Shown: in pieces, positions 33,780-46,870 of the stretch | Layout: every line of letters starts with the position of its first letter | Numbering within the stretch: the stretch's first letter is position 1 | Assembly (NCBI RefSeq): GCF_050624435.1 | Contig: NC_134535.1 | Span: 122,189,731 to 122,253,730, forward strand | Origin: Tenrec ecaudatus | Taxonomy: Eukaryota > Chordata > Mammalia > Afrosoricida > Tenrecidae | DNA: 64,000 nucleotides | Direction of reading: 5' to 3' | The notes under the pieces: generated by a model | The model's input: only the letters and a program-made list of their open reading frames with translations | Database searches by the model: none | Told to the model about the DNA's origin: nothing | Translations under genes and position numbers: made by a program

Positions 33780-34870
33780 TTTCATTACAAACCTTCCCCC
33801 CTCTAACATGACCCAAGGTTTACCTTACAAATCCGGCTAGACCAGAGCCTGTACATGGATACAGATAAGAGCTGGAAACACAGGGAATGCGGGACAGATT
33901 CCCCCATGGGTTCAGATGTTCTCTGCCTGGGGTTGGGGTGGAGGGGTACATGTTGATCATTTATAAAGGTTCCCTCTCCTCCCGTCTTGTCCCCACCTTC
34001 CCCCTAGCCTCCTGGTAGCACTGCTGCCATTTCTGTTCCTGAATTCTGTGTGCCATGAGCTCTTTTATCTTATTTGTACTTGTGCACATGCTCCGGTGTA
34101 ATCAGAACTGAAAGGTAGGACAGAGCTCATGATAGAGGGGGATGAGGAAGCCTCAAAGAAACAGAGGAGTATTGTGTGTTTCATTGGTGCTATACTGCGC
34201 CCTGGTTGACTCGTACCTTTCTTGTGAGACTTCTGTGAAGGGATATCCCATTGTCTACCAGAAGGTTTCGGGTCTCTGCTCCAACCTCGTTCATTCTCAG
34301 CAACATGGGCTTTTATTTCTTTGTTTCTTATTTTAAGTCTTCAAAGCTGTTACCTGATCCCGTCAACACCTCATGATTGCACAGGCTGGTGAACTACTTC
34401 CATGAGGGCTTGTTGCTTCTCTGTTAGATGGCCACTTATATAACTTCAAGCCTTTAAGATGCTGTATCTTTTGATATCCGGGCGCCATCAGCTATCTTCA
34501 ACACATTTCCTTATGCACCTATTTTGTCTTCAGCAATCATTCCAGGAAGGTGACCATCACAGAATGCCATATTTTTAGAACAAAGTGTTCTTGCATTGAC
34601 ACAGGACTTGTGCAGAGGCCCAAATTCTCTCCATTACTTCAGTATATTGTCATATAAATATATGTACATAGGCTAATACATCTGTTTTTATGAATTTAAG
34701 GATTTACAAACACACCTATGTTTATACCTCTATCCATACCTTTGCTTCCTAGATCTTTCCTCTGTTTCCTTGTACCTTCCTCCTGCCCCACTAGCCTGTG
34801 TCCTTCTGTCTCTTAGTAATTTCTCTCAGCTACATTGTTATTGCTCCAACACCCCATACTATCTCTATGT
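33780..34870 (-). repeat. LINE-1 3'UTR, minus strand
   Basis: It contains the same modules in the same order as 60600-61460: the pyrimidine tract, 'ctgtgtgccatgagctcttttatc', 'gtgtttcattggtgctatactgcgccctggttgactcg', then 'gttgcttctctgttagatggccacttatat..gatatccgggcgccatcagctatcttc'. Confidence 0.75.
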
Positions 34871-34880
34871 CCTCCTTATT

Positions 34881-36912
34881 TGTATTAGTGTGGGTACATT
34901 AGAGAAACAAATTCACAGAAATTCATGTATAAGAGAGAGTTTTATGTAAAGGTTAAGTGCGCATCAAGAAAATATCCCAACCCAGTGTGGCTTGATCCCA
35001 CAAGTCCACCATTAACCCATATGTCTGACACCAATCCACAAAGTCTTCCTCAATCTCACAAAACAAAGGCAATGAAGCTGACTGCAGGAGAAAAGCCAAG
35101 TCAGTGAATGTGTAAGCATCTCAGCGCTGGCAGGGGTCTCCACACAGCTGCTCCAGCACCCAGGGCTGGCTTCTCCTTGGGGATGTACTGCAGGATGTCA
35201 GCCTTGGAAGCTGAATCAGGTAATGGATAAGGCAGCTGCACCCTGGTGCGATGTTCTAAGAGCAAGAGATCCGAGAACTAGAAAGGTGAGGCTCACCAAG
35301 CCATTTATGCCTCCGCCCTTCAAATAATCCCACATGTGTTTATGGGCCAGGTTGGCACAATAAACTAACTAACTCAAGCCACCCCTTGCCGGCCAGGCAC
35401 CTCTACATAATTATTTAGCTTCACAATTGCAATTAAGTAACACCCACACCTTAAACCTATAATCCTGTGGATTTTTTCCCCTCACCTATGAAAGTTTGTA
35501 AGCTAACCACTTCATGCCTTTATCCTCCCCAGTTTTGGGTATCCAATTTATATACTGCCCACTTACATCAATCCACTGCTTTGAGGAGACAATCATGTTT
35601 TTCAACATGAATAGTCTTCATTCCAGTTAGAAACTTGTGAAGTCTATATCAATAAGCAAAGTGAAATCCGGACAAGCCAGCCATGAAATGCACAACAATA
35701 TGCACCAGTTCACAGGCTCAAAAATATCCATCTGGTCAGGTTCTGGTCAACTTAATGTTGGCTGCCTCACTCAGCCTCCACAGAGTGCCCATTGGTCGCC
35801 TTGCCTTTAGGCCATGGGCTCTCACCAATACTCAACAAGCGTAGCCTCCTCATGCTAGGTCATGAACTTTAGACCAGTCAACTTGTTCTCATCTTCCTTT
35901 TTTTTCCTGTAAAGCAAGTCCACAGGTGTCAGTGGTGAAACTTTGTTGCTGCACTTCTCCCACTTGTACTCAACAAGTACATCCAGGTGGTCTCGCAGCA
36001 AGCATTTCAGCCTGCTCACAGGCTCCCTTTAACATTCAGCCCCAGGGAGGAATTTTCTTCATGGTTCCAGATTTTTCCCAGTTTCTGACAAAGACTACTG
36101 GTTCCTGAGTACTCCAAAGCACTTGTTGGGACATATCTTTTCAAAGCTTTTTTTAAGACATGAACTAAACCCATCTAAAGATCAAATGTTAATGGCTGAA
36201 GCAAGTGGGCTTACACACTTTCCATTTTCATACTTCCCATATTTTCCCCAGGAACAACCGAGTAAACTGTGTGGCTTTTTCTGACCTCTGGCTAGACAAA
36301 GAAGAAAAACTACCATGAGGGAGAGGGCAAACAAACATCCACTCTCCATCTTATGATTTGTTCTCTAGGACCCCACTCCCAAGGTATCATAATATGTTAG
36401 TTCGGGTACTTTAGAGAAACAAATCCATAGAAACTCAGGTATAAGACAGAGTTTTACATAAAGGTTAAGTGTGCATTAAGAAAACTGCCCAACCTAGTGC
36501 TATCCAAGCCCACAAATCCAACATAACTCATTAATCCATATGTCCAACACCATTCCACAAAGTCCTCCTCCATCTCACAAAACAGAGGCAATGATGCCAA
36601 CTACAGGAGGAAATCCATGTCAGTGAATGTGTAATCTTTTCAGCGCTGGCAGGGGTCTGCACACGGCAGCTTGAGCACCCAGAGCTGCATCAGGGTAGGT
36701 CCATGTGGCTTCTCCTCAGGGACATCTTGCAGGATGTGAGCCTTGTGAGCTAAAGCAGGGAATTGGCTAAGGCAGCTGCACCCTGGTCCGACCATCAGAA
36801 GTGAAGAGACCTGAGAACTAGAAAGGCGAGGCTCACCCAGCCATTTATCTCTCTGCCCTTCAATTCACTCCACATGTGTTTATCGGCCAGGTTTTCAAAA
36901 TAAATTAACTCA
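34881..36912 (-). mobile_element. Short gene-less LTR retroelement, LTR-internal-LTR
   Basis: Read on the minus strand, the 5' LTR is 36395-36912 (518 bp), the internal part 35377-36394 (about 1 kb) and the 3' LTR 34881-35376 (496 bp). Next to the 5' LTR is a primer-site-like TTATGATACCTTGGGAGTGG. Next to the 3' LTR is the purine tract AAGGGGTGGCT. There are no gag or pol blocks, which fits a non-autonomous MaLR-type element mobilised by an ERV-L. No clear target duplication remains. Confidence 0.85.
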
Positions 36913-38685
36913 TGGTTTTTACCTTAAATGGTTTGGATTTTTAGTCACCTTATTCTCTCCTCAGTAAAATAAACTATAGAGCCAGTAATGGCGAGGTAAT
37001 ATTTGGCATCTCAAATGTCTCTTATACTTTAGAGGAAAAGTTCAGGAGGAGCTTGCATGCAAGCGCCTGTATATCTAGGAAGGTATTAGAAGAGGGTTAA
37101 CAGAAAGAAGCAGGTGAGGTGCGGCCAAGGGGGCTCTTAACCACATTTGATAAGAAACAGAGAAGCCGTCCTAACACAATGAAGGGGAAGCAATGTGCGT
37201 TCATCATGAGCTGGGACTAAGGAGGAAGCAAGAAGAGAAGACCAAATCCAGGACGGTGTCATGCACAGACTAGGGGTGGACCTAGAGTTAGGTGTACGCA
37301 CAAGTTGCAGTCCTAGATTTCTGGGCTGAGTGGTCTTTGTGACATAATAGGTTTCTAGAGTATAGGAGGGAAGTTTCCCCAGCCAACTGTACTCCAAGTA
37401 GCCCTTGTCATGATTTATTGGGGGTGGGTGATTCTATAATCTGGCTATTCAACCCAATTAGGGACCAGAAAGTAAGTCCTCTCAATTTCCCCCTCCAGTT
37501 CTTTTTACTACCTCTCAGCCTGCCCAACAAGTGGAATAATATTCTCTGGTACACTCTTCTCTCCACCACCCACCATATTCCCCAGATGCGTGAGTGCCAG
37601 CTGCCAATAGGTAAGTGGTAATGACTGTATGACCACACAACCCCACTCGTCATCCATCTCCTTTACCTCAAATGGTGCCTGGCAATGATTGCATACTTCA
37701 TGCCATTGACACTCTTCCCCAACAAATGGTGGTATTCAAGCTCCCCACTAATCATCACATTCACCACACTGCTACCTAAACCAGTTACTGAGTTCCACCA
37801 CCCACTACATATAGAAGATGATACCAGTGGTAGCCAATGTCTACTCAGCACACCCTCAGCAACTCCACATGACCAGAAAACAGAAGTCTGAGCTCACATT
37901 CACAGCCTCAGTCCTATATGCTGATCATAGATTACTCCCCTGGGGAAGGCTCTGGGGTATTCTAGGTCAACTAGCACTAGGTCAAGATGATGACTCAAGG
38001 TCAAGATGATGACTCAAACTTGACTATGTAATATGTTCGCTGTATGATGAGCATGCCTTTTGAAAGATCTGTAAGCCTTAATATGTGTGTATGTATATAT
38101 TCATACGTTGGAAAATATCATTCACTTTCTTTGACCTGATATAGGGACAAGGAGCCCTTGTGTCCACTCTCTATCTGTCTCTATCATTTCCCAGAATCAC
38201 AAAGTTGCTCCTAAAGACCCGTGAGGTTTGGGGACTAGATCACCATAGTGTTGTGTTTAGTTCTGTTGTGTTTAGACCAATTCAACAGCACCTACAAACA
38301 AAAACAATTCTATGGAAAGGGAAAAGTTTCCAATTAAAGAAAGCATGACTGTAGAAGAAGAATTATTTTGAGAAGTTATTACACAATTTCAGTGCTCAAA
38401 ATAGCTTTGTACTGATACAGCCATAGATGCTTAAACCAATAAAGTTGATTGAGAACCCTTACATCTATCCACCTATGAACAGCTTCAACAAAGGCAAAAT
38501 TACATTAAATGGAGAAATTAAAATGTCTCTAACAAGAGATGCTGGGAGAACTGGGTATTCATTTTCAGCAAAAGGTAACAAGTTCCATATCTTTCACCAA
38601 ACACAAAAATTAACTGAAATTGAAATTAAGACCTACACTTAAAACAAATCAAGAAAAATTAAGGGATAAAAGAGCAGAAACAACA
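36913..38685. other. Intergenic, no gene recognised
   Basis: This is mixed sequence without named repeats. A 19-bp tandem duplication (37979-37997 and 37998-38016, 'aggtcaagatgatgactca') is present. Short ORFs on both strands between 37137 and 38009 overlap each other and lack family features. Confidence 0.4.
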
Positions 38686-38689
38686 CTGT

Positions 38690-39440
38690 TGTTTTTAGAT
38701 GCCATTGAGTCAGTTCTGACACATAGTGATCCTATGACAATGCTCAACAGAACCAAACACTTCCTGTCCCTGTAGCATCCTCACATGGTTCTGATGTTTG
38801 AGCCCCTCATTGAAGCCACTGTGTCCCGTGCCTTCTTTCCTCTTGTCCATTGCTGTTCCTCTTTGCCAGTCTTGACGTCATTCACCAGCGACTGGCCTCT
38901 CCTGATAATTTGGCCAACATACATGAGATGAAGTCTCACACATCCCTGCCTCTAAGGATCATTCTGGTTGTACTTCTTCCAAGAGGTTTGTTGGTTGTTT
39001 TGGCAGTATATGGCACTTTCAATATCCTTCCCCCAAGCCATAGTTCAAATGCATCTTTTTAAAATTTTTTGGTCTTTCTTATTCAATGACCAATTTCTGC
39101 ATACAAATAAGGTCATTGATACTGGCATGACTTGCTTTCGGTACCCCCATTAGTCCTCAAAGTAACATCCTTGCTCTTCAATTCTCTAAAGAAGTATTGT
39201 GCATCAGATTTACCAAATGCAATGTAGCCTGATCTCTTGACTGCTTCTTCCTTGAGCATTGACTATGGATCCAAGCAAGATGAAATCCTTGGCAGGTTCA
39301 ATCTTTTCTCCATATATCAGGAGATGTTACCTATTGGCCAAGTTATGAGGATGTTCTTTTTTCTTTATATTTACTTGTAATCCATACTAAAGAAACTTTA
39401 TGCTGTTCACTTTGTTCTAATTGATGGGAGTGCTATGTTA
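38690..39440 (-). repeat. RTE/BovB-type LINE, ORF end and tail
   Basis: 'gatgccattgagtcagttctgacacatagtgatcctatgacaatg' is the inverted RTE 3' tail. Further right, 'gactatggatccaagcaagatgaaatccttggcaggttcaatcttttctc' is the inverted RT-adjacent region also seen at 21975-22040. Confidence 0.75.
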
Positions 39441-39469
39441 AGGTGCTGAACATGATTCTCTCCTCCTTT

Positions 39470-39900
39470 CTCATGTGTGCATATATTGCAGTAAAGTGAA
39501 CTTTGATAACACCTATTGTTGTGTCCCTTAGGTTTGGGTATTTTGTGTTATCATTCCTAATTTCCTCTCTTAATTGGGCCTTTACCCATTATTTTTAGGA
39601 GTATGTTGTTGAGCCTCCAACAACATGTGGATTAAACCTCTGGGGAATCCCCACTACCTATAGCTCAGGGATGCGTATAGCCTTGCTATCCAAAATAGAT
39701 ATTGAAAAATTGATTATGGTAGATGATGTTAGGTGAAAATGTGATACCTTATCATTGGGCCCCCTTTTGACCCATATTAATTTTTTTCCAGTTTTTAATA
39801 TCCCTTAATTTCTTTTCTATTGAGGTTTATCTCATTTGGTTTGTAATTGCTGATATTGTTTACTGTTTTGTGTGATTTTCGGTATATAAAGTCCAAGATA
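39470..39900 (-). repeat. Possible LINE-1 ORF2 fragment
   Basis: 'cattatttttaggagtatgttgttgagcctcca' resembles the inverted end-of-ORF2 region of mammalian LINE-1. It is short and diverged. Confidence 0.4.
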
Positions 39901-41355
39901 GATAAATCTCTTCAGAAAGCAATGGGAGTAATCATTACCTGGGGCATAACAAGGGAGGCTGTGAGGAAATGGGCTGGCAACCAGAACACCTATAAGAAAG
40001 AAGAGAATGTTCTAACATTCATTTGATGCTTATTGGGCAACTCTTCTTAACATGGTTGTACTTCTGAATTGCACGATATATGCCACTAACCTATTTTTTT
40101 TAAGATGTGCATGCTCAAGAATTAGAAAACTGAAAATTTCCCTCTGAGGAGGAGGCATAGTAAGGTTAAATTTTATGGTAGTGACTTTTTAAAATTCACT
40201 TGAATCACTCCCTCCTTTTCTTTTATTGTCAGGCTTCTGGTCTCTTGCATTTGAAGGGATAAGTGGAGGTTTAGGGGAAGTGTGTGCGGTCTTGATGGCA
40301 ACAGAGGGAATTTTGCTTGCAAAATGTAAGTAAGAAAATAATTCATGATCATTCTAGCCATAACAGTAACACTCAAAAACTCAATCTCACTGCTCTTTAG
40401 GGAATTCTACTCATAAGAGCCCGCTATCAGGAGTGCTATAAAGTTTAATGTTTTTCTATTGAATCTGAAATTATACATTCTCTTAATTTTTCCTTCCACA
40501 AGTTAATCACTGCCATGATTTTTTACCACAGTATTTTCTAGCAAAGAAGACCAAAACAGACACTACTTAGTCCTAGCCCATCTCCTAAGAATGGTATTAA
40601 CTCTACCTGCCTACGTCTACCTAATACTTGTCATAATTTAGACTAAAAGTTATAACTTCCTCAAGTCCACAAAATTGTAATGGATCATGGTGACAATTGC
40701 AGTTTTGGAAAATGTTTATTACTATGTGTTCAATTACTTATGAACAAAATACTCATTGTGAGTAAAATAAGGAAGATGACACGGGAGAAAATGAAAAGAC
40801 TAAAGGGGCTGTAAATATGAGGCATGAGTTATTATTTCTGATGTTATTATTATTCAGACAGAATGAGACTGAAAATATATTGAATACTCCATAAGCCAGT
40901 CATATTGTTGGTATTTTGTGTGCTTTTGTTTTTCATATTATCTATTCTCTAGCTATAAAATTGAAACACACACACACACATTGAAAGTAATCTGGGAAAT
41001 AAAATTTAAATCAGAATAAAATTTAAAATTTAAATTAGATTTACAAGGACATAGATATATAAATGGTAAAAAATTTTAAAAATCAGCACTACTAGATGCC
41101 AATGCTGTGGAGTATCCAATGCTCATACATACTCCATGACGTAGGTCTTAGTCAAAAAATAAATGAAACAATGTCCATAAAAATACTTGTACACAAAAGA
41201 TTATAGACATTTTCTTTATAACTCAAACCTTAAAGGATATTTAAAATAAATGTAAAAAATTCACTAGCCTACAAAGTGAAATATAGGAGGAGGGATATAA
41301 GAATGTGGGAAATAGCATCTTTATACAATAATGGCTTATAGGAATGTTTATTCAT
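39901..41355. other. Intergenic, no gene recognised
   Basis: AT-rich. A (CA)n run of about 7 units lies at 40966-40980. No exon or named repeat is seen. Confidence 0.4.
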
Positions 41356-41359
41356 TGAC

Positions 41360-41563
41360 AACAAAAACCAAATCCACTGCCATGTGGTGAATTCTCACTC
41401 ATAGTGAGGACAGAGTGGAACTGTCTCATAGAATTTCCAAGACTAAAAACCCTTCCTAAATCAGACTGCTAAACGGTTTTCCTAAGGAATGGTGAGTTTT
41501 AATTGCCAACTTTTCAGTAGGCAGATCAGTGCTTTAACTATCGTATAACCAGGGTGCTCTTTA
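41360..41563 (-). repeat. Afrotherian SINE
   Basis: The inverted tail ('ccactgccatgtggtgaattctcactcatagtgaggacagagtggaac') and the inverted head ('aaccagggtgctct') frame a nearly complete, diverged copy. A second short + strand head fragment lies at 41830-41890. Confidence 0.7.
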
Positions 41564-41989
41564 CTCCTAGAAAGAAGTCCCAGTTCCTCCAGTTTAGGAA
41601 GTACAATATGTGCAATACATAACATTTAGCAACAACCTGATGATACTGAAGAGCCCAAATGACAAAAGGAAGAGCTTCAGAGGCACAGTGGAGTACTGCT
41701 GCTTCAATGCAGACTGGCGCAGTTAAATGGACAGCTACTTTCTTAACAGTACTAGAATACAATGGTAATATCTTCAAAGTCCTAGGGGAGGACATGTAAA
41801 TATCACCCTGGACATTTAAGCTATCGGTAGATCAGCCCTGGTGGATAGTTGCTAACCACAAGGTCAGCAGTTCAAAAGTTTCTATTCCCAGAAAGATTTA
41901 TAGTTTATTTCTACTTTTAGTGGATTTTTAGGATTTTCTATATATAAGATATCATTTACATAATAGATAACTATACTTTTTCCTTTCTA

Positions 41990-42480
41990 ATATGATGCAT
42001 CCCTTTGGGGATTATGGTCCATCTGACCCAAGCCATGTTATTTTCAATCACTTCATATAAATGTGAAAGTTGGACACTGAATGAGGAAGACCAAAAATAA
42101 TCAATACATTTGAATTCTTGTGCAGGTAAAGAATATTGGAAGTCCCATAGGCTGGCAAAAGAACACGCAAATCTGCCTTGGAATAAGCATAGACAGAATG
42201 TTCCTTGGAAGCAAGGATGGTGAGATTTCATCTCACATACTTTGGACAGATTATCCGGATAAATTAGTCCCTGACAAAGACATCATGCTTGAGAAAGTAG
42301 AGAGGCAGTGAAAAACAGGAATATCCCTGACACGATGCATTGACCCACTGTCTGCAACAATGGGCTCCAACAGAAAAAGGAGCTGTGAGGGTGGCCCAGG
42401 AACGAGCGCTGTTTGGTGCTGTTGTAGGTTTCTATGGGGCAGACCCAACGCGATGGCACCTAACAATAGGGGCACTGAGA
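41990..42480 (+). repeat. RTE/BovB-type LINE, 3' end of ORF and tail
   Basis: It encodes a decayed 'C-E-S-W-T-L-N-E-E-D' block near 42063 and then the 'FPDKLVPDKDIMLEKVERQ'-like segment. It ends in the tail 'tttctatggggcagacccaacgcgatggcacctaac'. It matches the minus copy at 6237-6620. Confidence 0.75.
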
Positions 42481-42539
42481 CTGGCATCGACTTGATGCCA
42501 ATGACTAGAGGATTAGAAGACTTTTAGTGAACCATTCAC

Positions 42540-42740
42540 AGTGATGGTCTTTGTTAGTTTCCATAGAGTGGAGTCCAGCTTATGAAACCCTATGTGGTGG
42601 AAGTACTCCATAGGATTCATTTGGTTTTAATCTTATTGGGAGCAAATCATCAGGCTAATCTGTCAGAAGCTCTGCTATATAGATTTGATTTGGCAACCTT
42701 AGGTGAGCAGTTTAATGCTAACTAATTCTGCTGCAGAGAT
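42540..42740 (-). repeat. Afrotherian SINE, old
   Basis: The inverted tail 'gtccagcttatgaaaccctatgtggtgg' followed by 'ccttaggtgagcagtttaatgctaact' (inverted head) supports a diverged minus-strand copy. Confidence 0.55.
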
Positions 42741-43800
42741 ATATAATGTGACTCTGGCCAAAGTCTCTAATTCTCACCAAAATATCTTTTCCTGCACTGG
42801 TCTAGTAAGAAGGTTGGGAAAATACTAATAGAGTTCATCAGTGTGTAATTGTGAATAGGACTCTCTGGAATGCCATCCTGTTACATATAAAATGAGTCCT
42901 CTGAGAAGGAGGGAGCTCATTACCATCAAGAGCTGGGGTGCATTGCATCTTCTGGACCTGCTATCCTTGCAAAATGAACCTCCTCAATCAAGAAGACAGA
43001 GATAACATCACGGGAGCAGCAGCAGAACCATGAGAGAGAGCATGGAACAGGGGGGTGAACTTCCCAAACCGTGGAGCACATAAAGCAGAGTCCTTTTATG
43101 CAGGAGGCTGGCTTGTAGAGTAGGGTGCCTCTGGGCACTTAATTGGGGAAGCTGGCTTGCTGACCTTGGAAACATTGCTGAGTGCCTTCAGGACAGTGGT
43201 TACTGGAGTGGTATGCTCCTTTGGGCATTTGTTAGCAGACAAGAGAGAATTTGTAGCATGTCCTGAGAAACAGTTATCCTGAGCATTTCTCACAGGTATT
43301 ACAGCTTGTCAATTTCCTTAATAAACTCTTTAATCATGGATTTTGTCTGTGAGTTCTATGTAGTTATTTTAAGGGATATTTGAACGCAGAGAAATAAAAT
43401 AAAACTGAAAAAATCACCGTCACTGATGACACTGAATTTACATCTGCCATCATAGTCACAACAGTTTCTATAGATATGGAATGCCATAATCGGTATTTTT
43501 CATCAAGAAAAGATAAGAATTCTTAATTCAGCCTGCTGGATTCATAATTTGTGACATATTGTCTATGGATTATTAAATCCGTTTAAAAGAAACCTACTAG
43601 CTAAATATTTTACAAAAGCAACTATTGGAAGTTATTCAAATAACATAAGTAGGGCAAATAAAGAAAGCAGAGAGATATATAAGACTTTAATAAGTGACAA
43701 ACCATTTGATAATTAATGCCAATCTAGTCAATGAAAATGTACTGTGCACTTACTACAAGCTACTGGAAAGATAGATTATAGCAACTGTAGCAATTGCTTT
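42741..43800. other. Intergenic, no gene recognised
   Basis: 42890-43390 is repeat-like (it ends 'aataaactctttaatcatggattttgtctgtgag') but I could not assign it to a family. The rest is AT-rich. Confidence 0.35.
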
Positions 43801-43804
43801 GGGC

Positions 43805-43940
43805 TTCCGTAACAATGAACCACAAACTGGATAGTGTAAAAAAATAGAAATTCATTCTTTCAAAGTTTTGGAATATAGAAGTCTGTATCCAAGGAGCTAG
43901 CAGGGTTGTGCTCTTTCCAGGATGATTCTGTCTTTTCTCC
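43805..43940 (-). repeat. MaLR (MLT1-type) LTR fragment
   Basis: 'cttccgtaacaatgaaccacaaactggatagtg..aaattcattctttcaaagttttggaatatagaagtc' is the inverted 3' half of an MLT1-type LTR. Confidence 0.6.
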
Positions 43941-44179
43941 TTCAGTTTCTGATAGTTCCAGTCCTTCTTCTTTGTTGTCAGCTAAACTCCAACTCTGCCC
44001 TGGCCTCGCATGGTCACCTTCCCTTTTGGCCAGTCTACTTCCATAGGAAATTCTCATTCCATTATAAAGACACTTGTTCTGTTTCATTAGGTTAATTCTA
44101 GTCCAATAGGACAGAGCCTTCAGTACGAATTGCCCCTTCAAAATAAGTAAACCAAAAATCCTGACAATCTGACCCAATA

Positions 44180-44440
44180 ACATGAGAAATGAAGAAGTCA
44201 TCAAAACTAATAAGAATTTCATTTTACTTGGATTCACAAGTAATATCCATAGACACAACAGCATATATTTCACATTGGACAAATCTATTAGAAATAAAAA
44301 AGTTTACTGGGTTAAAAAGATGTCGCTTTAAGGGATGAGGTGACCATGAGCCATGTTATATTTTCAGTCATCCCTTATGCATGTGAATGTTGGACAATGA
44401 ATAAGGAAAACTTAACCAGATTTGATACCTTTGGATTATG
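44180..44440 (+). repeat. RTE-type LINE fragment
   Basis: 'ttttcagtcatcccttatgcatgtgaatgttggacaatgaataaggaaaac' encodes the same A-C-E-C-W-T-M-N-K-E-type block seen at 42040-42090. Confidence 0.65.
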
Positions 44441-44589
44441 GTGTCACGGGTGATTTTATGTAATAAATCAAATCCAGGGATGAATGTTGATTTATTAATT
44501 CTATCCAGAGAGCGAGGTCCAATCAAAACATTACTTCTGAGAGGATTTGCTGGGCCAATTAAATACAGGGCAGACCAGAGGGTTCATTT

Positions 44590-45090
44590 CAAAAAGTTTT
44601 AACAGTTGTTGCTTGAGAATGCCAAAGGAGTGATCTTCATTTATTTTTCTGAAGGACTTACAGTGACCATTTGCGGTTTTTATGAAAAAGTGTTATAAAA
44701 AGAGAGCAGTTGTGAGAACAAGGTCAGGGAATTTGTAGCATGGAGTTACTTGCAATCAACACATGGACTTAAACATTTTTGTAGTGGAGCTGTTCTATGA
44801 GAATTCAATTGGAAAACTACTCATCCACCTTACAGCATGTATTTTGTCCATTCAGGCTCCTTTCTTTGCCTCAAACGCAAAGAACTTTGAAGAGGAACAC
44901 AATTTGTGTCCTTCGAGAAAGCCAAACCTGCCATCTGGCATATTTTAAATAGAAAAGTTCAGATTTCTTCAGGAAGGGCTATCAAGATTGAAACACTACT
45001 TTCAGAAGTGTATAGACTTAGATAAAGGATGACAAGAAGAAATAGGTTCACATTTTGATGGGGTTTTTGTTTAATAAAGGCATCTATGAG
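44590..45090 (+). repeat. Unnamed repeat block, copy C, with adjoining repeat
   Basis: 44940-45090 aligns at lower identity with copy A (30900-31020): 'ggaagggctatcaagattgaaacactactttcagaagtgtatagactta..aggttcacattttgatgg'. 44590-44940 has a short ORF (44763-44948) and looks like a transposon remnant, family unknown. Confidence 0.45.
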
Positions 45091-45279
45091 TTTGTGACTA
45101 TATTGTCTTATCATCCTAGTATCCAGGTATGTTATTCCATTTAAGAGTTTTATTTTCTCTGATATGTTAATGAGATTATATCAATATAGGTTGTGTCTTA
45201 AACCTTCTCATTTTTGAAGTATAAAAAGAGCAGTTTAGGCCTAAAAAAAACAAGTACTGAGTGAAACTTTATGCCATGT

Positions 45280-45470
45280 AGAAAATATCATGGGATCAAA
45301 GATTGCCCAATCAATAGAAACTGGAAGAGACAACAAAGAGCTACCCTTTCCCTACAGGTAGTTCCCTGAATTCAGATTTCTAGTCTACTAAATGTAATAA
45401 ATAAATTTCTATTCATTAAACCTCCTACTGTGGTGTTTCTGTTACAGCAACAGTAGTCATCTAAGAAAAT
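45280..45470 (+). repeat. MaLR (MLT1-type) LTR 3' end
   Basis: 'gtaataaataaatttctattcattaaacctcctactgtggtgtttctgttacagcaacag' follows the MLT1 LTR end (AATAAATTTCT..TTAA..GTGGTATTTTGTTA). Confidence 0.6.
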
Positions 45471-46219
45471 CACAACTCAGTGTGGACCAGGCAAATCATT
45501 TCACATGTGATTCTGAATAAATTCAGGCAAATCTCATGAACAAAACAAAAAAATCACACTTCTCTATACTAGACACACAACTAATCTGTAGATGAATTGA
45601 AATAATAATAATAAACTAAATATTTTAGGAAATAAAGAAGAGAAAAACAAATGAGACTGAGAAGGGGTTTTCTAAAACACAAAAATGAGAAAATTACATA
45701 TAGATGGTAGGTAAATTTGACTTTATTAAACATTTTGGAGTTGTTCTGTGGAAATAAAATATCAAACATATCAGAAAAATAAAAGACAGTTCATCAGGAA
45801 AAGCAAAGACAGGTAATAACTTGAGAGAAAATGTGAATGACTTCTAACAAAAAATTAGTATGTAAAATATACAAATAAAGAAGAAGTGATTAAAATAAAG
45901 AAAAGGAAGAGAAAATACTATCTTTAATCTGAGGATGAAGAAAAATAATGAGTAATAAAATCTTGAAATTAAGTGTATAGCTAATATATGAAAAAATGTT
46001 TATTTTCAAAGTAATCACTTTGGAGCAATTGTTATTATATAGAGATATTTTAATTCAAACCTAAAAGACTAGTATCAGTTTTGAAGTCTGAAAATATTCT
46101 AAGCAAAAGATTTAAAATAAAGGGAGATTTGTATTAATATTATTGATAAAATCATAATAAGAATGAACTCAAACATAATTTTAAACAAAATATTTTTCTA
46201 GAAAAATAATTATGATTTG
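45471..46219. other. AT-rich intergenic sequence
   Basis: Very AT-rich. I see nothing in it beyond chance ORFs. Confidence 0.4.
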
Positions 46220-46440
46220 TGTTGAGATTTTAAAAATTAATTTTATTGCCATAAAATTCATAAATTGTACAATTCAATAATATTAAGAAGAGTTGTACAA
46301 TTACCACCACAATCCATTTTAGAACATGTTTTCATCTTACACTCATCTTTATTAGCTCCCCATTTCTCCCCAAAAGACTACTGCCATACTTCCAAGAAAC
46401 CATTAATTTAGTAACATCTCTATAGATTTACCTCTTCTGG
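46220..46440 (-). repeat. LINE-1 3' end fragment
   Basis: 'attaattttattgccataaaattcataaattgtacaattcaata..accaccacaatccattttagaacatg' is an inverted mammalian LINE-1 3' end, like 55705-56020. Confidence 0.7.
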
Positions 46441-46539
46441 ATTTCATATGCAGAAAAATATTTAAAATGTGGCCCTGGGGGAACTGAAACATATGGAACA
46501 GGCTTCTGGGTTCCACAAACCCCCTGTAAAGCTTGGTAC

Positions 46540-46870
46540 AGTAAAACCATGGGTAACTTTGGTAATTAGAGGTGCCTCAACTCATAGGCACCCCATTCCC
46601 AACAGGGTGTTCCTTAGAGGGAAGAATGGCAAGAAAGCCTCTCACATAGTTTGTATATGTTGTCAAGTCCCTGAAGAAGGACATTATGCGTTGTAAAGTG
46701 TAGGGGAAATGAAAAAGTTGAAGGGCCTCAGCAGGATGGGTTGAGGCAGTGGCTGCACCAATGGGCTCAAGCATAGAAAAATTGTGATAATGGCACAGGA
46801 CAGGGTCGCGTTTCATTCTGTTGTCCACAAACTCACTATGGGTCAGAACTAGTTCAATGGTAGCTACCAA
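46540..46870 (+). repeat. RTE-type LINE 3' end
   Basis: The 'caagtccctgaagaaggacattatgcgttgtaaagtg' block is followed by the tail 'acaatgggctcaagcatagaaaaattgtgataatggcacaggacagggtcgcgtttcattctgttg'-type sequence. Confidence 0.65.

Noticed and set aside
34881..36912. First reading of the LTRs as + strand because of TATATAAA on that strand
   Set aside because: The primer-site-like sequence and the purine tract place the element on the minus strand; TATATA is near-palindromic and uninformative.
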